64,000 nucleotides of DNA from Mesorhabditis belari (taxonomy: Eukaryota > Nematoda > Chromadorea > Rhabditida > Rhabditidae): contig CAUEEP010000245.1 in the NCBI GenBank assembly GCA_958450365.1, forward strand, positions 372,001 to 436,000, given 5' to 3'. The notes beneath the pieces are model-generated. The model ran no database searches. It was not told the origin of the DNA and was given only the letters and a program-made list of their open reading frames with translations. Numbering within the stretch: the first letter of the stretch is position 1; the number at the start of each line of letters is the position of its first letter. This document shows, one piece after another, positions 51,696 to 63,200 of the stretch. Position numbers and translations under genes: made by a program.

Positions 51696-54600
51696 ATGAG
51701 TACCCGTTACTCGTGCGACTATGCCGTCCGTGCAGCTGGTTGCAAGAAATGTAAATTGCAACTACCTAAAGGAGTGAGTGCTTTCAACTTGTAGATCTAA
51801 AATTGTTGTCCAGGTGCTCAAATGTTGAATTTAGGAATTACGCTTGGCGAAGGTCACGCCCAATCCGTTTGTCCAAAATGCGGAAGGACCTCCACCGGAT
51901 ATGAAATCGTGGGTTGTTTAAAATTTGAAACATATTTTGAACATTCAGGTATTTTCATCCAATTTGTCTTTTTGACACTTTCATGAAGGCTCGCGCCACA
52001 ACAAAAGTGATTGAGGAGCCCGGTGATCTTGAAGGTAAAATAAAATTAAGCATTTAAATCTATTTGTGGGTAGGTTGGATTGACATGACTGATGAAGACA
52101 AGGTGAAAGTCACCGAGCTTATCGATGATTTGGTGAAAACACGCGAGAAAAAGGGAGGCGGCGTTCAGAGGACTTTGACACCAATTGTTAAAAAAGCTGT
52201 CAAAAAGGTAGCTTTGGAGGAATCTAGTTTTGTTTCAAAACTTATTTTCACTAGACAGTTTAGTGAGGTTTTAGGAAGAGGATAGTGAGCAGCAAAGCAG
52301 TGCTAAGGCAGCTGCCTTCTTCAGCAAGAGAGAACCATTGAAGGCTGTGAAAAAGGAAGAACCGGAAACGGAAGAGAGTAAAGCGAACCAAGAAAGCAAA
52401 TTCAATTTGTTTACAAAGGTTAAAAAATGGAAAAGCTATTATGGAATTCTTTTAGTTGTGCAAACTTTGCGAGCTCATTGCAGACGTTAACAAGCATCTT
52501 GACAAAGCCGATTGTGTACGCCGCTTTTTTAAGTCGGGTAATTTAAATTATCTATTCACAAAATACTTTTATTTAGATGGGTATGACGGTGATACCTTGC
52601 TTATTCTTCGTTTCCTGATCCCCAGCATTGATCAGCGCGTGTACAACATTAAAGAACGTCAATTAATCAAGCACTTTGCTCAGGCTAGCAATTTTTTTCT
52701 AGGTTTTTCAAAGTCTGTTTAGATTTTTGGAGTACCACCTGCGAAACTCACAGACGAGTATAATAAGAATGGCGACATTTCGCAAACAATTAAAGAAGCC
52801 GCTGAGAATTTCAAATTTTCTGTTGAAAAGAGCGATTGGAGTATTCAAAAGGTTGCATTGATTTTTGGTGTGGTCGTTAATTTTTAAGTACAGATTGATC
52901 GTTGGCTAGATAAACTTGCACAAAAAACTCACGATGAAGATCAGCTGGAGCATCTACGTTTTGCTACAAAAAGGTAATTATGGAAACGTTTCAAAAAACA
53001 TCTAAATTGATTTAGGCTTTCTCCACGAGAATTGCAATACCTTCTGCGGTTGATCAAAAAGGACATGCGGTTTAACGCAGGTTTTAAACCAGTCAGAAGT
53101 TTAACTTTTCTTGATTTATCTAGGTGCAAAAGTCATCTTTGATGGTTTTCATCCCAATGCTTATGAGGCTTTCCAGAGTTGCAGGTTTTTTAAAAATTTA
53201 CAGTTAGTAAATCTTTTCTTTTGTTCAGGGATCTAGCGGATATTGTCAAACGAGTTGAAACAGGAGCAATTTCAGGGGAAAAGTCCTCGCTTGCGGTACT
53301 ATAAGATTTCCAACGTTTTTATACCTTGCTTCTAGGTGAACATCACTCTTGGAACACCAATTCTTCCTATGTTGGTGAGTCCATTATCAAGTTTTGATGT
53401 AAATTATTAAACTTAGGCTGAGGCATGCAAGAGTGTTGAATTTGCCATGAAAAGATGTTCAAATGGAATGTTGGCTGAAATCAAGTACGATGGAGAACGT
53501 GTTCAAATACATAAAAAGGTGAATAGGCAGCTGTTATCAAAGAAGAATCATTTTAGGGAGACAAATTTGACTTTTTTTCACGTTCGCTGAAGCCTGTGGT
53601 AAAACACAAGGTTTGTGAAATTTAAACTTGATCAGAAAATGTGATGATAGGTTGCTCTCGTTGATAAGTATATTGTCAAAGCTTTCCCTGATGCCAAAGA
53701 CCTGATTTTGGATGCCGAAATTTTGATGGTTGACACAGCTACTGGTAGGGTGTACATCCTATTTTAAAAGATTGATTTTTTAGGCAAACCTCTTCCCTTT
53801 GGAACACTTGGTATTCACAAAAAAGAGAAATTCTCGAATGCTGTTCCTTGCTTGTTTGTATTTGATTGTCTGCTTTATGATGATGTACCTGTTAAGGACA
53901 AGTAAGTATTATAGACATGTACGTTTTACAAAAGGTTTTTAGGCCGCTCTCCGAAAGGAAGAAATTCTTGGAAGATACCTTAAAGGAGGTGCCAAATCAC
54001 GTGATGCACAGTAATTATCAAGTGATCAAGCATGGAGTTGGTTTTGTATACACTTGACACTTTACATTAATTTTAGGAAAATCATAAATTGAAAACTATG
54101 ATTCTCAAAGCCATTGATGAAGGATTGGAAGGGCTTGTTCTCAAGGTATTCAATGTTTCTTTGGATGTAACCCAAGCTTTTAGGATTTGAATGGAGTGTA
54201 TGAGCCTGGAAAGCGCCATTGGTTGAAAGTGAAGAAAGATTATTTGGAGGATGGTGGTATGGCTGACACTGCTGATTTGATTGTTCTTGGAGCTTATTAT
54301 GGAACTGGAAACAAAGGTTAGAAATTGAACTTGATTCAAAAAAGGAATTAATAGGCGGTAAAATGTCGGTCTTTCTGATGGGAGTATATGATGAAGACAC
54401 TGAAACGTATCGGACTGTTTGTAAAATGGGTAATGGACACACAGATGAAGTTCTCGACAGGTTGAACAAGGAATTGAAGCCAAAAGTGCTTTTTTTGATC
54501 AAACTTTTATCTATGAAGGTTTTAGATGCGTGCTATTAAACGAGATGTCGAAAAGCTTCCCAAATGGCTTCGTTGTTCTTCTCAATTGTGCCCAGATTTT

Positions 54601-55583
54601 GTTATGATGGATCCAAAGCAAGCACCAGTTTGGGAAATTACAGGTTTTTTTAACATCTGGACCCCTAGAATATGCATTGTTTCATAGGCGCCGAATTCTC
54701 TCGATCCACAAACCATACGGCTGACGGAATTTCGATTCGTTTTCCACGTGTGACAAAAATTCGTGACGACAAAGATGTAGAAACGGCTACATGTCTCAGG
54801 GAATTGAAGGTTGGCATTAAGGCCAGACTCAAGTTATTTTTCGCTTTAGATCTTGTTCGAAAATTCAAAAGAAAAAAGTGATGTTGATAAAGACGAAGAT
54901 GATTCACTCCCAATTTATTCAAAAGACAAGCTAGCTCTGGGACAAGCAATGCACGATTCGGAGGTGAGCTCTAACCATGTTAATTTCAAACCTATGATGC
55001 CATTTATACTAGTTGTCTAATAATTCAGGGCGAAGATGATGACACAAAGCATTTATTGAAGCAAGAAAATGAACAAAATGTCGCTGTTGAGGTAATTTTC
55101 TTTTAGTATGAGTCATAGTTTGGCATATTTAGAACACATCGCCAAAGCGCAGCCCAAGGAAGAGAAAGCTAGAAGAAGAAAAGAGCCCTGTAAAGAGCAA
55201 GAAAAGGAAGTCGAATGAGGAAAATATGGGAGATGACAAAAAAGACGAGCAGCATTTATTGAAGCAAGAAAATGAACAAAATGTCGCTGTTGAGGTAATT
55301 TTCTTTTAGTATGAGTCATAGTTTGGCATATTTAGAACACATCGCCAAAGCGCAGCCCAAGGAAGAGAAAGCTAGAAGAGGAAAAGAGCCCTGTAAAGAG
55401 CAAGAAAAGGAAGTCGAATGAGGAAAATATGGGAGATGACAAAAAAGACGAGCAGAAGGACTTGCCAGCTTGCAAGTAACGGTTTTATATCACTAAATGC
55501 AACCCATTAATTCTAGATGGGGATCACTTTGTAGTCGAAAGAATCCACAGCACTTGAAGGAGTTTGCTCATCCAAAGAAGTGA
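51696..55583 (+). CDS. lig-3: DNA ligase III with N-terminal PARP-type and C-terminal PBZ zinc fingers
   Basis: The protein starts MSTRYSCDYAVRAAGCKKC (ATG 51696). The N-terminal PARP-type zinc finger runs through CKKCKLQLPKG, VTPNPF and FHPICLFD (51700-52000), followed by KARATTKVIEE, as in LIG3. Next are the DNA-binding domain (ELIADVNKHLDKADCVRRFF, then RLIKKDMRFNAG) and the adenylation domain with the nucleotidyl motif EIKYDGERVQIH (53477-53512; the Lys is adenylated), FDFFSRSLKP, LDAEILMVD, EGLEGLVLK and LKVKKDY. The OB-fold is MSVFLMGVYD to FPRVTKIRDDKD. A Lys/Ser/Glu-rich linker is encoded by two near-identical exons. The last exon gives CKWGSLCSRKNPQHLKEFAH, a PBZ finger, with TGA at 55581-55583. 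No BRCT domain is seen. LIG3 seals nicks in nuclear base-excision/single-strand-break repair and in mitochondria. There is no obvious mitochondrial presequence before this ATG. The frame is intact. Confidence 0.92.
55049..55454. repeat. 203-bp tandem duplication creating an extra LIG3 exon
   Basis: Unit 1 (55049-55251) and unit 2 (55252-55454) are nearly identical; I see one A/G change (AAGCTAGAAGAAG versus AAGCTAGAAGAGG). Each unit holds the end of one exon, a 41-nt intron and the start of the next. The exonic part is 162 nt, so the frame is kept and 54 residues are duplicated. Confidence 0.93.
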
Positions 55584-56885
55584 ATGCACAATCTATTTAA
55601 ATGATTTTTCGTTGTTTTGTTTGTATTTATTTATAACCCATTTTGATACTCAACGATATATTTATACGGCTAGACACCAATTTAGAAACCTTGCTGTTCA
55701 TTCGTTTTGATTTTGATCAATATTACCTCAGTTTTTATTTTTAAGCTTTGGTGATGCTTTATCAGAATAAAATTTATAAACTCAAGTAACAAAAAAACTA
55801 AACCATAAAATACAAAACGGAATCTAACAAGCCTATATTCAGCATGAAAAAATAGATTTAAGAAAAGAAAAACGGTGCTTGTATGGTTTACATGACCCAT
55901 TTTTTTTCTCGAAATTGACCACTTTGGGGTTTTAAGGTGCGCTGAATTCGAATTTCGCCATCCCAGGTTGGGAAAATGCACACCAACAGAGTTATACAAT
56001 TTTTGAAAAACGTGTTTTTAAGCGCTTTTGATGTTTTAAATGAGCCTTATTGCTCGCAGGGATACATGTCACGAACTTCATTCCAGAAGTTGAACGCTGA
56101 AGCATGACCAAATTCTTGCTTCCATAGGAACTCATTGATGACGTTGGTGTGGCGATCATTAGATCGGATGCTGACTTTTGGTTATTTTCAGGGCGTTATA
56201 AAGATCTTAAACGTGTTTGAACAGGTTAAACAAGCCCATTGGGTTAAGCCGAACTGCTAGTAAAATTTGCATTTAAAACATCAAAAACGCCTAAAAACAC
56301 GTTTTTCAAAAATTGTATAACTCGGTTGGAGTGCATTTTCCCAACCTGGGATGGCGAAATTCGAATTCAGCGCACCTTAAAACCGCCATAATCCATTTCC
56401 ATTTCGAGCAAAAAAATGGGTCATGTAAACCATACAAGTACCAAAAAAACTGAATTTGTAATTTAACCGTCTGATCCAAAGCGTAGTAAATTTTAAATGA
56501 AAGACCCATAAAATAATGATCGCAGTTTCTTCACGGTTCGTCAACGAATTGAACGGAAAGAAATAAGTCAAATTAATGCTGATGACGATCATCCGCACAA
56601 TGAAAATGGCATCGAGGAGTTAGATTTCGTCCTGTTATTCTGCGCCACTTCCAGTACAAAACCTAGAAAATGGTTTTACAGAACTTTATCACCGACTACC
56701 TCTTTTAAGTGCTGAAATCGGTTTCCCTTTTTTCCTTTATTAAATCTTCGTCCTCGATTCCATTCTCTTGTCTCCATTTGGCTTATCCGCAATTGACCGT
56801 GTATATAATTATTGAAATTCCATCTAAAGTTAGCAGATACATCAATACTAAACTTTGGCACTTACGGATCAGACGGTGCTATTTG
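55584..56885. other. Convergent spacer LIG3/RARS2 with foldback element
   Basis: No conserved exon. Most of the spacer is the foldback element at 55874-56442. A stretch at 56506-56660 has no recognised content. Confidence 0.5.
55874..56442. mobile_element. Foldback element with about 168-bp arms
   Basis: The left arm (55874-56041), GGTGCTTGTATGGTTTACAT..., is repeated inverted at 56271-56442, ending ATGTAAACCATACAAGTACC. Strongly matching internal segments include AAGGTGCGCTGAATTCGAAT and TTTTTGAAAAACGTGTTTTT. The centre is about 230 bp. The open frames in the arms mirror each other and are not genes. Confidence 0.85.
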
Positions 56886-59049
56886 TCACATTTCTTTAGT
56901 CGGTTTCAGTCCTAATAATGTCATCCCATCGGCCAACACTTGACGAGCTGTCAGCAACAAACGAAGACGAGGCACAGCCACATCAATCGACTCCCCAGAA
57001 ACCTATAAAAATGAATATCGAATATAAATCTTGCTATCGAAATGTTTACTTTTTGGTTGGCAATGGCTCTTCCAATATGATGTGCCAGTTGAATAAGATG
57101 AACGGTGAGTTGACATGGTTCCATCCGGCGAGCACTCTCCACCAAAACTCCTGGCGTTGCGTTAAGGAAATCAATCAATTGTTTTGCTCCTTCATCTAAA
57201 TGGCACATTGATGCTTATTAACCACTATTAAAAACCCTCGCTGATTCTCGAATCCTCATCTAACTTGGGGAGCAACTCGGCATTTTTAGCTTCAATCGAA
57301 CATAAACGTGAATATTTCTCCTAAACAGGCTTAAAATATCCAAATTGGGTAAAGAAACCTGTAAAAGAAGAGCGTTGTTTTGATTGAGTGCAAAAGCATT
57401 TTTGAAAGTAAACTCGTATTCAGAAGCTCGCGCTCTCTTCAACGTGTTCACCGTGATAGCATCCAAAGCAAGCACGCGTGATAACTAAGCAACTTGGTGA
57501 ATATTTTTGCTGAACATCTACAACCTGTGCTATTTCCTCTTCTTTGACTTTGGCGGTGGGACTTGATTTAATGTATTGTCTTGCCAATTCTGAGCCTCGT
57601 TCGATGACATCTGTGACAGCTTCCGTTTTGCCTAATCTGAACAAAATTGAATATGTGCGACAAAGAGACCAATCTTGGCATGGAACATCACAATTTACCT
57701 TGTCGACAATCCTTGCACACGTCCAAATATGACATGTTCAATTTTATCCGCCAAATCTCGTCGTCCCATTTTGCCAAGAACATAGCCGATTTCCTACACA
57801 AAGTAAATACTCTGCCATTTTTGAAGAAAATATCTACCTCAAAATGCCTTTTTTGTGCTCGATCAACAACATAGAGGTACCGATCAGCTCCGAATAATTT
57901 GTCACGTCGTAAGATAGAAGCCACATCTCTAAAATAATAAAACAAAAATGGTAAAATCATAATAGTTCTTACCTTGTCAAGTAAAGTGTTGTATCATCGC
58001 TTTTCTTTACGATTGAATATTCTTCTTTACCCTCGGCATTCTTTTTCTCCATTTCAACTACCCATCTAAAATGATTTCATGAAAGAATAAGCCCGTCAAA
58101 CTTACAATCCATCTGCTCTCTTCACAGCAATCCCTTTTTGAACCAATTCATCGATAACTTTTCTTGCACCTGCTACTTCGTCCGACTCGAAAAAGGTTCT
58201 AAATAAAACAAATGACTGGTTATTTTTTTTTAAACAGAGCGTACTTGTCAAAAGTGATATCCAGTAATTTGTAAAAATGTGCGAGATGTCTTTCGGATAA
58301 TGATCGAATATCCCTCCAAAGTAGCATCACCTCATCCTCGATTACTCCTCTAAAAATTCATATTTCTCTACTGGATAAAAAGGAAACTCATAAAATTTAT
58401 AAATCTTACTTGACAAGGAAATCTTCCATCTTTTTATACGTGTCACGTACAACCACTCTGAAATCACCTTCGGTCGTTAACATCTAATTTTCAAAAATAA
58501 ATCCATCAAAAAACGTGAACTTGCCTTATTAGCAACAACATAACATTGCTGGATCAACTTCATTTTTTCGTCATCGCTCACTTTTGTCCAAAATGCATCG
58601 GAAGGTCGATTCTATATAGGTCTCCAATGACTTTTAGATCTTCAAATTTTGAACTCAATTAAAAGGGGAGATTAATTGCGTAAAGTACTAACCTGTGGCC
58701 AATATGCAGCGATGAGTGCAAATTGAGTTCCCCAGTCACCGAGATAGTTCAACGAAGTCACATCATCGCCCAAATTTCGATGCGCCTTAAGAAAATTGTA
58801 TTAGGTCATTTAAAAGTTTAAGCAACCTTATCGATGAATCGTCCGATTAGTGTCGATCTGAGATTACCCACGTGAAATTGTTTTGCGACGTTCGGCGAGG
58901 AGAAGTCAATCAACAACTAAAAATCAAATAATTTCTACTATCACCGATAAAAAAAAATCAGCAAATACCTTTTTACGTGGTTGCGAAGTTGCTCGCCATA
59001 GTAGTTGTGCTTGAGCGGTAAGGCCACCCGCACGTCTTAACCCGTCCAT
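56886..59049 (-). CDS. rars-2: Arginyl-tRNA synthetase, mitochondrial type (RARS2-like)
   Basis: The minus-strand start is probably [18 protein letters not shown] (ATG 59047-59049), but an in-frame exon extends upstream to about 59079 (RFEDINAKL), so a further 5' exon is possible. The class I catalytic block is [20 protein letters not shown] (58855-58914), where FSSPNVAK is the RARS2 wording. [18 protein letters not shown] follows, then a long insertion, [30 protein letters not shown] and [20 protein letters not shown], which holds the modified KMSK loop (GLSTR). The anticodon-binding helical domain includes [16 protein letters not shown] and [10 protein letters not shown], and the end is [14 protein letters not shown] and TGA at 56886-56888. 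It charges tRNA-Arg, probably in mitochondria. The HIGH signature reads HVGN here. No clear mitochondrial targeting peptide is visible from the chosen start. Confidence 0.88.
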
Positions 59050-60223
59050 CAGCTTTGCATTGATGTCTTCAAATCTCTAAATGTGAAAATCCATTAAACC
59101 AAGTTGGTAGTCATAAAGTAACCAAGGAAAAAAGGAAAAGAGGGAGAAAAGGAAACTCTCTTGAGTGACAACTGTTCACGTCGATTAACAACAAAAAAAC
59201 GCATTCATAGAGATCCGGGAAGTTTTTGGTGCATTTAACACAACATGGTTTTTTTTTATATAAACTTTATCAGAGTTTTTTGTTAGAGACAACTTTTCGG
59301 AAGAGACATGAGGGAAAAGAGATCGTGGATGCATAATACAAAAAAGTGGAGAAGAATCTTTTTTTTATGAACGAAAAAGACCTAAAATCTGAACCATATC
59401 AAAATCTGTGCTTCTTCTTTAATTAAAGGCCACGACAAGGTCAAAAAAATTGTGTGAGAAAAATATACTTTTGAAGTACCGCCCACAAATATCCCCATAA
59501 AGTGTCCCCATGTGGAGACACTTTTTGATACTGAAATGCTTCGTTTCCTTTTTTCTCTCGAGCTTTTTTAAAATTACTGTGATAGAGAAAATTTAATAAA
59601 GAGTTTAAAAAAATCTCGTTTATCGCAGAATTTTAAAAAAGCTCGAGTGAAAAAAGAAAACGGAGCATTTCAGTATCAAAAATATCGGTACTTCAAAAGT
59701 ATAGAGAAAAAGCGAAAAATTTTTTATGTCACAATCTCAATTTGCATACCGCGTGGCAGCGCTTTAATCTGGATTGTCTCAATAATTTTCGAAAAAGGCT
59801 GTCACGCAATATGCAAATTTGTTTTGTGGAAAGAAAAGCTATAAAAACCTCAGACTTTCAAACGAGAGAAATCAGAGCCCAAACAGTATCGTTGCCTTTT
59901 TTACAAATTTTCAACCCCCAAGCGGTACAATAAATGATGTTTCTGGGTAAAATTCAGACAAAACTACTTGATGAAATGAATGCCCTTTGAGAGGAGACAA
60001 AATAAGACCGCCTGTAATCTTCCTTCTCCACTTTCCGCTGCTTCCTATTGACCCTTCATTAGTGTGCTTTCCATCCCGACCCTCCAACTGAATTTACACC
60101 ATCTTTTCTCCAGACCTTTGTCCTCACACAATTTATCCTTGAACTCCGCTAAAAATGTCAAAGTTTTAGGTAAAACGATAAATGCGAAGTTATTCAACCC
60201 GTTAAACTCAAGATTCATAATTC
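59050..60223. other. Divergent spacer RARS2/RIC1
   Basis: Head-to-head start codons with an intervening foldback element (59464-59703). A pyrimidine-rich stretch at 60020-60130 precedes the RIC1 start. Promoters for both genes are expected here but no motif is certain. Confidence 0.4.
59464..59703. mobile_element. 240-bp foldback element
   Basis: Ends TATACTTTTGAAGTACCG and CGGTACTTCAAAAGTATA are inverted. Internal arms CTGAAATGCTTCGTTTCC and GGAAACGGAGCATTTCAG-type sequence (one or two mismatches) continue the pairing to TTTTTTAAAATTCTG. No coding capacity. Confidence 0.8.
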
Positions 60224-63200
60224 ATGTTCTTCCCGGTAAGCCTTTTAGCAATGTAAAAACAAATTCCTTTCTTTTAGTATGGATGTGAGGCCGAAATTCG
60301 TTTACCGTGGAATGGAGAGAGCTCATCTGATTGTTCTCCTGTTCATTATGTGTGCGCGAATCGAGATCGAAATACGATAGCCGCTGTCACGGACGATGTT
60401 TTGTATTTATACCTTGCACAAGTAAGTTTTCTTTGGATAATTGAAGATTTATTTGCTTTTTAGCCCCAAGTCTTGTTGTGCTTATTGGGAAGAGATGCGG
60501 CTGATGTCCTGGAGAAAGGAGCTTTTCGGCGAATCTATTGGCGATTCGATTCTTCGTTTTTGGCAGTTTTGGTTCGTTTATATTTCCAAACAAGCATAAA
60601 AGCTTTCATTTGTACTTCAATTTCTTTTAGACCTCTCGAAATCACATTCTTATCTACCGTGTGGAAACCTCCAATGAGAATTGCTATAATTTAATTGATT
60701 CGGCACATTCACAATTTCAACGTCAAAGTCAGGAGCTTTTCATGAAGGTACTTTTGTAATACGTTTGACTTATTATTGATGTTATATTTTTTATTAAAGA
60801 AACAAAATTCGATTTAGGAACCTCGTCCCAACACAAAGCTGAACTTGGCTGTCGTTGTAAATCTCGCCGCTAAAGCCACGTGGTAAGTTTTAATTTTGTT
60901 TTATAAAAGATTTATTTATTAAAATTATTTAGTGCCGTGTCAATGCGAGAAGAGTTGTTGGTGAGCCTAACGAATGGTTTCGCTCATCGAATTTCATGGT
61001 CTGGCCAGGTGAAACAAATTGCATCATAAATGTTCTTCATCTGAACTTTAGGTAGATGCTGAATATTCCATTCGCCTATCTTCAGTACCCTTTGCTAACG
61101 ACCAGTTACAAAGCAGACGTAATTTTTTTCTGAATTTTTTTGAAATTATATCAATTATTATAGCCGAATTCATTCCGGAAGGAACCTTTATCAAGGATAT
61201 GGTTTATGCTCCGTTGATGGGTGGATATTGTGTGGTATTGAATGATGGAAGGGCTTCTCTTTTCACATCTTCCGATCCACGCTTTCATCCAACAGTATAA
61301 ATACCTTTTATTAAGTTGCTTATTCTTGCCTCAGACTTTACTTGGCGTTTGGGCTCTTCAATTAAATGATGCAGCATGCGTAGATGTCAATCACAAACAC
61401 CGACTTCTTGTTTTTGGATGTAGCAAGTAACTACTCGGGGTTTTATTTTTAAAAAATATTTCTTTAGTGGTGACGTTGCCGGGTATCACATTGATGACGT
61501 GAGTGGTGCTCTTTTATCAACATTTCGGGTTCCTTTGGTAGTCAAAGATGGTCCAGGTATGGTTTTTCTAGGGCTTTTTTGCAAACTATTCCATTATTTC
61601 AGAATTATTAAACTGGCTTGGCCCGGTCCGTCGAATCAACGTTCTGCAAAATGGAGCCGCTTTTGCCGTGATATGGGGTCCCAAAAACAAATCCCCAATG
61701 GTTTCATTTTATTGTCCAACTAAATTTGTGTAATCATCTTTAGAAAAACGAAAGCAAGACGACGACTCCCGCACTTGCAATATTCAGTGCCTATGGCGGA
61801 CAGACTTGGTGTTCACTAGAAGCTTCCTACAGCGTGTAAGTAGCTGATTTAGCAAAAGAAAGGAACTAGAAAATAAATTCGTCGAAAAAAATGAATTTAT
61901 GATTTAGGCCGCTTCCAATGGGATCGTTAATGAGTGTAGAATGGGGAGCAGAAGGGCTACATCTATGGATAGCTCGTTCAACCGGCTTATCTCTTTTGCC
62001 TATCGTTCACAACGCTTCCATAAATAATCCTACAATGGTATGATTTTATTCTTTCTTATATGACCCAAAATTGTATAGGAACATTCGTCTCGCGTTCTCT
62101 TGATTGGCTCTTCAAAGTTATTGTTATCGCCGGCAAGGGAACGTGAACCTCTAGCATCTGCACCACACTCTGTTTGGACAACTTTAACCCCGCATAATGA
62201 GTATCTCGCAAATAATTGGCCGATCAGAGTAAAAATTCTTTTGCTGTCTTGAAACTCTGTTCCTCTGTAGTTTGCTTCCATTGATCGTGAAGAGGCCCGT
62301 TTCCTTGTAATAGCTGGTACTCATGGATTTGCACATGGAAATTTGGCAACTGGAAAATGGAAAATTTTTGGGAATGAATCACAGGTGGGTAATTTTCGGT
62401 AAATGTAATAATTTATATTTTGTAGGAACGCGAACTTATCACCACAGGAGGAGTATTTATTTGGAAAGGGACAGTTGGAGTTGCGTGCTGTAATGTCGAG
62501 CGAGCGGCAGAGTTGTTACGGTATAAATAATTTTTGCGGAGAAGACGAATACCGATGTAGGTTTTATCCCTTGAATACGAAACTGGATAATCAATATTGC
62601 TCCGAATATGATACTGAAGCTCGTATTTTAGCTCTAAACATACGGTGAGTTCACACTTGTTTGCCCTTTAAATATTACCCCTTACCTGCTTCAGCGAAGA
62701 TTGCCTTGTGACATTTGATGTCGAATCGAGGATCCTTCTATTCCGATTGACCGCTAGTCAGGTAAGAGCTATGAAATAAGGAATGCAACACAACTGTATT
62801 TTCTGCAGAGCTCAAAGTCTGCGGATGCTTATGTGAGAGTGGCAGTTGAAAAAGCGGCAGAAATTCGTGTTGGTGATCTGATTCCACACCCGGCTTGTTT
62901 AGTTTCTATTCATGTCACCGAGTTGATACAAGACAAACCAAAGAATATGCATGGTAAGCATTTTATTTCTTTCAAAAGGCAAAAATATTTCAGTCCCTGA
63001 GTCTTCATTTTTTGTTCGAGGCGTCGACACTGTTCTCGTGAATGTTTCCGGTCGCTTAATTACTTTGAATCCGAAAGGACATATGCCCACCGATACAGAT
63101 GAGGACGTGAAGTTTCAGGTTATTCCTTGCAAGCTAACTGTTTTCATATTTTTACTTGCAGCTGAGTCAGCCGATAGTGGTTGCTTCATTTGTGGAGCAT

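Noticed and set aside
54062..54502. Two long minus-strand frames (146 and 133 residues)
   Set aside because: They are antisense shadows of the conserved catalytic exons of DNA ligase III on the plus strand.
55682..56509. Two minus-strand frames sharing CAEFEFRHPRLGKCTP-like text
   Set aside because: They fall in the two arms of a foldback element, so the similarity comes from the inverted repeat.
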